From: an uncultured Porphyromonadaceae bacterium
GTDB taxonomy: Bacteria; Bacteroidota; Bacteroidia; Bacteroidales; Muribaculaceae
Length of the DNA stretch: 10,530 nucleotides
Assembly: GCA_900555165.1 (NCBI GenBank)
Contig: USKE01000049.1
Location: 1 to 10,530, forward strand
Direction of reading: 5' to 3'
Positions 1-5,576 of the stretch are shown here, one piece after another (the stretch's first letter is position 1; every line of letters starts with the position of its first letter). Made by a program: the position numbers and the translations under genes. Under the pieces are notes generated by a model, which did not search any database, was not told the origin of the DNA, and saw only the letters and a program-made list of their open reading frames with translations.

Positions 1-300
1 GAGCCCTTGCGTCAGGTATACAAGCGACGAGTCGTTGTTGAGCGTGCGGAACCGCTGTGCTATCTCAAGCGTGGCGTCGAGCCATGGCTGTGAGCCGCGC
101 GGCTCGCGGTCGCGCAGGGCGTGTATCGAGTCTATCGCGGCCACACGTTTCTGTATATAGATGTCGCGACGCCCCAGATCGGCATCGAGTTCGTTGAGCG
201 CATGCTCCACATCGGCCTCGGTGAATTTGCTGTCGGCCACGGAGGGGAATGTCGCGACAAATATGAAAACAAGGTATGCTGTCAGGCTTTTCAGTGACAT
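1..300 (-). CDS. DUF6377-type TPR regulator, N-terminal part (runs off left edge)
   Basis: The reverse strand reads from an ATG at 300 to the window edge with no stop, giving 100 residues. An in-frame TGA lies four codons upstream of that ATG, which fixes the start closely. The N-terminus is a signal peptide or signal anchor (MSLKSLTAYLVFIFVATFPS). It is followed by a helical stretch containing ALNELDADLGRRDIYIQKR and a TPR-like segment (RFRTLNNDSSLVYLTQGL). The pattern of an ELD, a charged residue run, IYIQKR and then an asparagine plus DSS/Y motif is characteristic of the N-terminus of Bacteroidetes DUF6377 proteins. These are known as TPR proteins with a transmembrane helix and a C-terminal part thought to act in transcription. 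Only the export signal and the first repeat are visible, so the regulatory role is inferred from the family. It is divergent from the surA-like gene. Confidence 0.72.
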   Translation of the reverse strand, partial: MSLKSLTAYLVFIFVATFPSVADSKFTEADVEHALNELDADLGRRDIYIQKRVAAIDSIHALRDREPRGSQPWLDATLEIAQRFRTLNNDSSLVYLTQGL

Positions 301-398
301 TATGATCGGTCAGGTATATGATTTAGAACTCGTGATAACAAGAAAGCATGCGGACGGACGGCCACAGGAGCGGGGCCGCATGGGAAAATGGGTTGTTG

Positions 399-430
399 CA
401 AAATTAACGTTTTTCTACCTATTTTTGAAA
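399..430 (-). promoter_or_regulatory. Bacteroidetes-type promoter for the DUF6377-type gene
   Basis: Read on the minus strand, TAATTTTG (406 down to 399) matches the Bacteroidetes -7 consensus TAnnTTTG exactly. TTTC (430 down to 427) lies 20 nt upstream and is one mismatch from the -33 TTTG box. Transcription would begin near 392, giving a leader of about 90 nt. Assigned by motif only. Confidence 0.5.
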
Positions 431-460
431 TTTTGTAGAATCTTTTTGGTGTAAAAACTG

Positions 461-468
461 TACCTTTG
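461..468 (+). promoter_or_regulatory. -7 box (TACCTTTG) for the surA-like gene
   Basis: TACCTTTG matches TAnnTTTG exactly and faces the surA-like gene. The nearest upstream TTTG boxes are at 432-435 (25 nt away) and 445-448 (12 nt away), neither at the usual spacing of about 20 nt, so only the -7 element is well supported. Transcription would start near 474, leaving a leader of about 100-120 nt. Confidence 0.45.
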
Positions 469-494
469 CACATTAATTGACTCTGGCAAAGCGG

Positions 495-530
495 GTGTGT
501 GAGGGGCTTTGACCCACGGACTCCACACAC
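495..530 (+). promoter_or_regulatory. Leader stem-loop 1 upstream of the surA-like gene
   Basis: GTGTGTG (495-501) pairs with CACACAC (524-530). The stem may continue inward after a bulge through AG/CT. It falls inside the predicted 5' leader. No riboswitch family was recognised; this is a structural observation only. Confidence 0.3.
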
Positions 531-545
531 GTCGCCGGGGCGTCA

Positions 546-564
546 GGCGGCTGTCACAGCCGCC
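546..564 (+). promoter_or_regulatory. Leader stem-loop 2, just upstream of the surA-like start
   Basis: GGCGGCTG (546-553), loop TCA, then CAGCCGCC (557-564) form a perfect 8-bp GC-rich hairpin. It ends only 5 nt before the ATG at 570 and 32 nt before the alternative GTG at 597. A hairpin this close would hinder initiation at 570. There is no T-run after it, so it is not a classical terminator. Confidence 0.4.
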
Positions 565-569
565 GGCGC

Positions 570-2000
570 ATGTTTTCATCACACTCTATTCCAGACGTGA
601 AAATCAGAAATTTCGCCCCTGTGGCTCTTTTGGCGGCTGTCGCCGTGGCCATCGCCGCCCCTGTCGAGAACAACAACATCATCGAAGAGGTGGCCTGGAT
701 GGTCGGCGACCAGCCTATCTATAAAAGCGAGATCGAGGAGGCCTACCAGCAGGCCCTGTACGACAAGATGCCGATTGACGGTGACCCGATGTGTGTCATC
801 CCCGAGCGCCTTGCCGTCGACAAGCTGTTTCTCCACCAGGCCGACATCGATACTGTGGAGGTATCGGAGACCATGGTGAACCAGTCTGTGGAACAGCGCC
901 TGAACTATCTGATCACCAACCTCGGCAGCAAGGAGAAGGTCGAGGAATATTTCCGTCGCCCGATTTCCGAGTTCCGCACACAGATGGCCGACATGATGCG
1001 CAACAATTACCGCATCCAGGAGGTGCAGCGCTCGCTCACAAAGAATGTGAAGGCCACCCCCTCTGACGTGCGCAAATATTTCGATACACTCCCGGCCGAC
1101 TCCATCCCCTACGTGCCCCTGCAGGTAGAGGCCGAGATCATCACCATCAACCCCCGCATTCCCCAGCAGGAGATCGATGACGTGAAGGCGCGTCTGCGCG
1201 ACTATTCCGACCGCGTGACACGCGGCGAGTCTGAGTTCTCGACCCTGGCCATCCTCTACAGCGAGGATCCCGGATCGGCCGTGCGTGGCGGCGAGATCGG
1301 TTTCATGGGGCGCGGTCACCTTGAGCCGGAATATGCCGCGGTGGCATTCAACCTCAACGACCCGCGCAAGGTGTCGAAGATCGTGGAGACACAATATGGC
1401 TACCACATCATACAGCTTATCGAGAAACGCGGCGACCGCATAAACACGCGCCACATCCTTCTGCGCCCGAAAGTGGCTGACGCCGATCTCACCAAGGCGG
1501 TCAGACTCGCTGCCGCCGTCCCCCCAAGGGCGGTGAGCCGCCTCGACTCGGTGCGCGCCGACATCCTCGACAAGAAATTCACCTTCGAGGAGGGGGCCCG
1601 TTTCATCTCGCAGGACAACGACACCCGCAACAACCACGGCCGCATGATAAACAGCCAGACCGGCACCACACGTTTCGAGATGCAGGATCTGCCCCAGGAG
1701 GTGGCGAAACAGATAAACAACATGGAGGTGGGAGAGGTCTCGGAGGCTTTCGTGATGAAAGACCCCAAGCTCAACCGCGACATCGTTGCCATTGTGAAAC
1801 TCACCGCCCGCATCCCGGCCCACAAGGCCAACCTTGCCGACGACTACCAGACCATCAAGGGGATGTACGAGAACTCGGCGCGTCAGAAAATCGTGCGCGA
1901 CTGGATTGCGAAAAAAATCAACGACACTTACGTCAAGATCGAAGACGGCTGGGACGAGTGTGACTTCGTGCACCAGGGCTGGCTGAAGATACGCAAGTGA
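570..2000 (+). CDS. surA: SurA-like periplasmic peptidyl-prolyl cis-trans isomerase
   Basis: A 476-residue periplasmic parvulin-type isomerase and chaperone, expected to assist outer-membrane protein folding as SurA does. Residues 10-30 form a signal peptide (KIRNF then a hydrophobic run ending VAIAA). Residues about 45-165 form the helical SurA_N-like chaperone region. Parvulin domain 1 spans about 185-287, with the hallmark GGEIGFMGRG and YGYHIIQLIEKR. Parvulin domain 2 starts at NTRHILL (292) and runs to about 412, including DNDTRNNHGRM. It is more divergent and probably weakly or not catalytic, as is common in such proteins. The start is uncertain: ATG 570 gives nine extra residues, while GTG 597 yields a cleaner signal peptide (VKIRNFAPVALL) and avoids the hairpin at 546-564. 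Residues about 313-323 look like an in-frame insertion. The OstA-like gene follows after 33 nt, probably in one operon. Confidence 0.9.
   Translation: MFSSHSIPDVKIRNFAPVALLAAVAVAIAAPVENNNIIEEVAWMVGDQPIYKSEIEEAYQQALYDKMPIDGDPMCVIPERLAVDKLFLHQADIDTVEVSETMVNQSVEQRLNYLITNLGSKEKVEEYFRRPISEFRTQMADMMRNNYRIQEVQRSLTKNVKATPSDVRKYFDTLPADSIPYVPLQVEAEIITINPRIPQQEIDDVKARLRDYSDRVTRGESEFSTLAILYSEDPGSAVRGGEIGFMGRGHLEPEYAAVAFNLNDPRKVSKIVETQYGYHIIQLIEKRGDRINTRHILLRPKVADADLTKAVRLAAAVPPRAVSRLDSVRADILDKKFTFEEGARFISQDNDTRNNHGRMINSQTGTTRFEMQDLPQEVAKQINNMEVGEVSEAFVMKDPKLNRDIVAIVKLTARIPAHKANLADDYQTIKGMYENSARQKIVRDWIAKKINDTYVKIEDGWDECDFVHQGWLKIRK
1496..1537 (+). repeat. Imperfect 9-nt direct repeat bounding a 33-nt in-frame insertion
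   Basis: GGCGGTCAG (1496-1504) recurs as GGCGGTGAG (1529-1537), exactly 33 nt (11 codons) later inside the surA-like gene. At protein level KAV-RL is repeated as RAV-SRL, with the low-complexity LAAAVPP between. The interval also contains CCGCC (1513-1517) facing GGCGG (1529-1533), so it could fold into a small hairpin. Confidence 0.45.
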
Positions 2001-2033
2001 CCCGCCGCGTGTGAACCCCTCATGTGAACGACA

Positions 2034-3962
2034 ATGCAAAAATGGCTCCCCGCACTTGTGGCGCTCTGTGTCACGCTATGTTTCGCATGGGCCAGGACGC
2101 CCCTGAAACGTGACCATACGCCGATACGCCCCTCTATACCGAAAGCAGACCGCACCGTGGCCGGACGTGTGTTCCTTGAACGCGCCGACGAGCTGCGCAA
2201 AGGGCGCATGGACTCGTATCAGGAGGTCGTGGGCAACGTCATGTTCCGCAAAGGGGGCATGTTCATGTACTGCGATTCGGCTCTGTTTTTCGACAACGAC
2301 TCGCTTGAGGCTTACGGCAACGTGCGCATGCAGCAGGGCGACACGCTCTTCGTCTATGCCGACCGGCTGGTCTACGGCGACACCACACAGCTTGCCACGC
2401 TCTATGCCGATTTCGGCAAGGTGGTGCGCCTGATAAACCGCGATGTCACCCTCACCACAGAGATTTTCAATTATGATCTTGGCCAGGAACTGGGATATTA
2501 CGAGGTCGGTGGCACGCTCAGCGACAAGTCGAACCGCCTGACCTCGCTCTACGGCGAGTATTCGCCCCCGACCAAAGAGGCCATCTTCGTCGACCGCGTG
2601 CACCTGCATTCGCTCAGGCCCAATGATACGCTCGACATCTACACCGAGCTGATGCTTTACAATACGGTGACCCATGTGGCCACGCTCGACACTACCTCGA
2701 CCATTATCTCGCGCGACGGCACCATCTACACCAGCCAGGGCGAGTATAACACCAACACCCAGGTGGCCGATCTTTTCAGCCGCTCGCTGGTAAAGGCCAA
2801 GAACGGCAATACCCTCACGGGCGACACTCTCTTCTATGACCGCGCGGCAGGCTTTGGCCGTGCCATGGGCAACATCGAGCTTTACGATTCGGCCAACAGC
2901 GTGATACTCACCGGCGACGAAGGGTTTTATTACGAGCAGAACGATTCAGCCCGCGTATGGGGCCGTGCCCTGGCGCGCCAGTTTGCCGCCGAAGGTGATG
3001 CCGATGCCGACACCCTTTACATGCACGCCGATACCATCCGCACCTTCCTGAAGATTACCCCCCGCAAGGCTCCCGAGGCCGAAAAACCGGCCTCCGTCCT
3101 CCCCGTGGCCACCGACAGCACAGTAACCGATAGCCTTGGCACCGATATTCTGCCGATTGACAGTGTGCCGGCTGGTAGCCTTGCCGCAAATATCTTACCC
3201 ACAGGCAGCGTGCCCTTGATGAGCGCCCTGACAGATACCGTGTCCCCGACGCAGTCGGGGATCCCCGAAGAAATTACTGAAATTGCGGAAACCGCCGCCA
3301 CTGACACCCTGGCCGCTCCGCTATGGCTCGGCAACGATTCCACCCACTACATCATCGCCGCGCCCCATGTGCGTTTCTATCGCACTGACCTGCAGGGGCT
3401 TTGTGACTCGCTTACGCTCGTGCAGCGCGATTCGATTCTCTATCTCGACAAGCATCCGGTCGTGTGGTCTGACAACCGGCAGATTTTCGGCAACGAGATA
3501 CAGGTGCATCTCAACGACTCGACCGCCGACTGGGCGCGTCTGCCCGATTTCGGGTTCATGGCCGAGCATATCGCCGAAGAATTCTACAGCCAGATGACCG
3601 GCAAGGAGATGTACGCTACCTTCAAGGGTAAGACCATTGACCATCTCGACGTCAGCGGAAACGTGCAGGCCATATATCTGCCGCAGGAAAACGATTCCAC
3701 CTACAACAAGATCGCCAACGTCGAAAGCTCGTTCCTGGCCGCCGACTTCAAAGACCAGACCATCGAGCGCATGAAGATGTGGCCCGAGACCTCGGGCACC
3801 ATGACGCCGCTTTATCTGGCCAAGAAATCGCTGTTCTACCTGCCGCAGTTCCGCTGGTTCGAGCCGTTGCGCCCCAAGGCTCCGCATGACGTCTTTGTAA
3901 TCTCGAAAGAGATGCTTGACCTCATGGCCGAGCCCCCCTTCGGTAGCCGCGGCGCCAACTGA
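2034..3962 (+). CDS. OstA/LptA-like LPS transport protein, Bacteroidetes form
   Basis: A 642-residue exported protein with a signal peptide (residues 1-20, ending CFAWA). Residues about 45-160 have the OstA/LptA-type beta-jellyroll repeat pattern: VVGNVMFRKGGMFMYCDSA, then LEAYGNVRMQQGDTLFVYADRLVYG. Further repeats follow (NTLTGDTLFYDRAAGFGRAMGNIELYD at about 258-285; ITGDE-like at 292). The alternation of GNV, GDT/ADR and Y/F residues is typical of OstA repeats, which bind and bridge LPS in the periplasm. Residues about 345-430 are an Ser/Thr/Pro/Ala-rich linker with an internal 15-residue repeat. The OstA-like fold resumes at HYIIAAPHVRFYR (438) and extends to the conserved-looking C-terminus. 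Its position directly behind the surA-like gene supports a shared role in outer-membrane assembly. It is longer than proteobacterial LptA, as expected for the Bacteroidetes family. The exact Lpt role is inferred. Confidence 0.82.
   Translation: MQKWLPALVALCVTLCFAWARTPLKRDHTPIRPSIPKADRTVAGRVFLERADELRKGRMDSYQEVVGNVMFRKGGMFMYCDSALFFDNDSLEAYGNVRMQQGDTLFVYADRLVYGDTTQLATLYADFGKVVRLINRDVTLTTEIFNYDLGQELGYYEVGGTLSDKSNRLTSLYGEYSPPTKEAIFVDRVHLHSLRPNDTLDIYTELMLYNTVTHVATLDTTSTIISRDGTIYTSQGEYNTNTQVADLFSRSLVKAKNGNTLTGDTLFYDRAAGFGRAMGNIELYDSANSVILTGDEGFYYEQNDSARVWGRALARQFAAEGDADADTLYMHADTIRTFLKITPRKAPEAEKPASVLPVATDSTVTDSLGTDILPIDSVPAGSLAANILPTGSVPLMSALTDTVSPTQSGIPEEITEIAETAATDTLAAPLWLGNDSTHYIIAAPHVRFYRTDLQGLCDSLTLVQRDSILYLDKHPVVWSDNRQIFGNEIQVHLNDSTADWARLPDFGFMAEHIAEEFYSQMTGKEMYATFKGKTIDHLDVSGNVQAIYLPQENDSTYNKIANVESSFLAADFKDQTIERMKMWPETSGTMTPLYLAKKSLFYLPQFRWFEPLRPKAPHDVFVISKEMLDLMAEPPFGSRGAN
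3132..3221 (+). repeat. Two tandem 15-residue repeats in the OstA-like linker
   Basis: The 45-nt unit encoding SLGTDILPIDSVPAG (residues 367-381) is followed directly by SLAANILPTGSVPLM (382-396). The pair share S, L, I-L-P and S-V-P, 8 of the first 13 positions. Both copies begin with AGCCTTG (3132 and 3177). This looks like an old tandem duplication in a disordered linker. Confidence 0.55.
3243..3268. repeat. Nested palindromes inside the OstA-like gene
   Basis: TCCCCGA (3243-3249), its reverse complement TCGGGGA (3255-3261), and TCCCCGA again (3262-3268) follow one another. The middle copy can pair with the first (7-bp stem CCCCGAC/GTCGGGG, loop GCA) or with the last (a 14-bp palindrome). 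It encodes the linker segment around SPTQSGIPEE. Confidence 0.6.
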
Positions 3963-4031
3963 TTGGCCCGATAAATTCATTCCGCTATATAAATCACTTC
4001 CCGTTACACATCCTCTCACCCCGCAACCGCC

Positions 4032-5351
4032 ATGAAAACCCTCACCGACCGATTGTTTGATTTTCTTGATCATTCAACCTGCTGTTTCACAGCGGCAGAA
4101 AATATATGCCGCCGCCTCGACGAGGCCGGTTTCACTCCTCTGGCCATGGATGAGCCATGGCCCGCGCTGAAACCCGGCGACCGCCGCTATGTAGTAAAGA
4201 ACGCCTCGGCGGTGTTCGCTTTCGTCGTGGGCACCGACCCCGCCGCCGGTTTCAAGATCATAGCCGCACACTCCGATTCTCCCGGGTTCCGTATAAAGCC
4301 CAATCCCGAGATTGACGGTGCGTGCGATGTTCTGCGCCTGAACACCGAGGTCTACGGCGGCCCGATACTCTACACCTGGTTTGACCGTCCGCTGTCGATG
4401 GCCGGGCGCGTGGTGCTCCGCGGCGACAACCCCCTGCACCCGGTGACGCGTATCGTTGATTTCCGGCGTCCGCTGATGGTGATTCCGCATCTTGCCATAC
4501 ATTTCAACCGTGCCGTGAACGAGGGGAACCCGCTCTCGCGTCAGCGCGACATGATGCCCGTGGCCGGATTCATCCGCGACCAGTATCAGAAACCGGGGTT
4601 CCTCATCAGCAGAATTGCCGGGGAACTGGGATGCCACGAGGCCGATATTCTCGACTACGACCTGTGTCTCTATCCCGTCGAGAAAGCCTGCACTGTCGGG
4701 TTTGACAACGAACTTATCACCTCGGGGCGCATCGACGACCTTGAGATGGCGTTCTGCGGACTTGAGGCCTTGACCGCCGATGCGGCTGCCGGCTCTGACA
4801 CCATGACACGCGTGCTTGCCGTTTTTGACAACGAGGAGACCGGTTCGGGCACCAAGCAGGGTGCGGCGTCGCCGGTTCTGCGCTATGTGCTTGAGCGACT
4901 GACCGCATCGTCGCTCGTCGGCAGTGACGGCCTCGCATACGCCGAGACCCTGCAGGTGGCATACGCGCGGTCGTTCCTCGTATCGGCCGACAATGCGCAC
5001 GGCGCACACCCGAACTATCTCGACAAGGCCGATCCCACCAACCGCCCGCGTCTGGGGGGTGGCCCGGTCATCAAGTTCAACGCCAACTGCAAATATATGA
5101 CCGACGCCGACTCGGCTGCCGTGTTCCGTGCCGTATGTGACCGCGCGGGCGTGCCATGCCAGACATTCGTAAACCATTCGGATATCGCCGGCGGTTCCAC
5201 CCTTGGCAACATACTCACGTCGCAGATACCGCTGCGCGGAGTCGACATGGGCGCGCCCCAGTGGGCCATGCACTCGTGCCGCGAGACTGCCGCCGCGGCC
5301 GATGTAGATTACATCGTGAAAGCCTTCACCTCATTCTTCACAGCCATGTAG
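4032..5351 (+). CDS. apeB: M18-family aminopeptidase (aspartyl aminopeptidase type)
   Basis: A 439-residue cytosolic metallo-aminopeptidase of family M18, which removes N-terminal residues, often acidic ones, from peptides using two metal ions in a large oligomer. All family signatures are present in order: AAHSDSPGFRIKP (ligand H80, with D82), the middle domain with IPHLAIHFNR, GRIDDLEM (metal-ligand Asp near 235), VFDNEETGSGTKQGA (Glu pair 268-269), SADNAHGAHPNY (D320), HSDIAGGSTLGNI (382 on) and GAPQWAMHSCRE (H414). The length equals that of bacterial M18 enzymes, with no truncation. The start MKTLTDRLFDFLDHSTCCFTA gives the usual N-terminal helix of the family. It follows the OstA-like gene by 69 nt with no terminator seen between, so co-transcription is possible but not certain. 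No functional link to the envelope genes is evident. Confidence 0.93.
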   Translation: MKTLTDRLFDFLDHSTCCFTAAENICRRLDEAGFTPLAMDEPWPALKPGDRRYVVKNASAVFAFVVGTDPAAGFKIIAAHSDSPGFRIKPNPEIDGACDVLRLNTEVYGGPILYTWFDRPLSMAGRVVLRGDNPLHPVTRIVDFRRPLMVIPHLAIHFNRAVNEGNPLSRQRDMMPVAGFIRDQYQKPGFLISRIAGELGCHEADILDYDLCLYPVEKACTVGFDNELITSGRIDDLEMAFCGLEALTADAAAGSDTMTRVLAVFDNEETGSGTKQGAASPVLRYVLERLTASSLVGSDGLAYAETLQVAYARSFLVSADNAHGAHPNYLDKADPTNRPRLGGGPVIKFNANCKYMTDADSAAVFRAVCDRAGVPCQTFVNHSDIAGGSTLGNILTSQIPLRGVDMGAPQWAMHSCRETAAAADVDYIVKAFTSFFTAM

Positions 5352-5382
5352 CGGACGATAAATCAGTGCATTGACAATAGTG

Positions 5383-5417
5383 CATTTCATTGTAGGGTCG
5401 CTACATGTAGCGACCGC
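5383..5417 (-). repeat. Repeat unit copy 1 of the element
   Basis: Inverted relative to copies 2 and 3. It contains a 20-bp perfect palindrome GGTCGCTACATGTAGCGACC at 5396-5415. Its first 30 nt are exactly complementary to copy 3, and all 35 nt match the complement of copy 2 at 30 of 35 positions. Confidence 0.7.
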
Positions 5418-5431
5418 TTACCTGTTTATAA

Positions 5432-5446
5432 CCAGTTTATTACTGG
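5432..5446. repeat. Small stem-loop between copies 1 and 2
   Basis: CCAGT (5432-5436), loop TTATT, ACTGG (5442-5446), in the AT-rich 37-nt spacer between the first two copies. If copies 1 and 2 pair, this hairpin would cap the structure. Confidence 0.5.
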
Positions 5447-5454
5447 CTTTAGGG

Positions 5455-5489
5455 GCGGTCGCTACCTGTAGGGAACCCACCATGAAATG
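5455..5489 (+). repeat. Repeat unit copy 2 (diverged) of the element
   Basis: Matches the complement of copy 1 at 30 of 35 positions. The substitutions break its internal palindrome (CGCTACCTGTAGGG here). It begins 37 nt upstream of the equivalent point in copy 3, so copies 2 and 3 are in direct orientation. Confidence 0.6.
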
Positions 5490-5496
5490 TGACCCG

Positions 5497-5526
5497 CGCT
5501 ACATGTAGCGACCCTACAATGAAATG
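5497..5526 (+). repeat. Repeat unit copy 3 of the element
   Basis: An exact complement of copy 1 over 30 nt, keeping the 14-bp palindrome CGCTACATGTAGCG (5497-5510). The GCGGT extension found at the edge of copies 1 and 2 is missing here. Confidence 0.7.
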
Positions 5527-5576
5527 GTGGATTATTGTGGCACACTAATTTTGTGCGCGCAGATGTTTATCCGGGA

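Larger units (their letters stand above)
5383..5526. repeat. Three-copy inverted-repeat element between convergent genes
   Basis: A 144-bp intergenic element whose ends are a perfect 30-bp inverted repeat (5383-5412 and 5497-5526). A third, imperfect copy of the unit lies at 5455-5489. Each unit carries the motif CGCTACATGTAGCG or a variant, then ACCCTACAATGAAATG. The flanks share GTG on each side (5380-5382 and 5527-5529), a possible but weak 3-bp target duplication. There is no ORF of note inside. It resembles a MITE- or REP-type non-coding repeat and could also act as a bidirectional terminator for the genes ending at 5351 and 5577. The remaining flanks (5352-5382 and 5527-5576) hold nothing else recognisable. 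Confidence 0.7.

Noticed and set aside
161-454. 97-residue plus-strand frame at the left edge
   Set aside because: It runs antisense to the DUF6377-type start and across the divergent promoter region; its Ser/Arg-rich beginning is a shadow artefact.
579-2039. 486-residue open frame antisense to the SurA-like gene
   Set aside because: It is a mirror of a gene with clear parvulin motifs in a GC-rich genome. The product is His/Val/Leu-rich with no domain, signal or promoter.
3321-4073. 250-residue open frame antisense to the OstA-like gene
   Set aside because: Shadow frame overlapping two well-supported genes; no recognisable features.
4074-5273. 399-residue open frame antisense to the M18 aminopeptidase
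   Set aside because: All M18 motifs are on the plus strand. The antisense product has random-like composition rich in His, Arg and Gly.
5383-5526. CRISPR-like array
   Set aside because: Only three repeat copies, one inverted and one diverged, with no equal-length spacers and no cas genes nearby. An inverted-repeat element explains it better.
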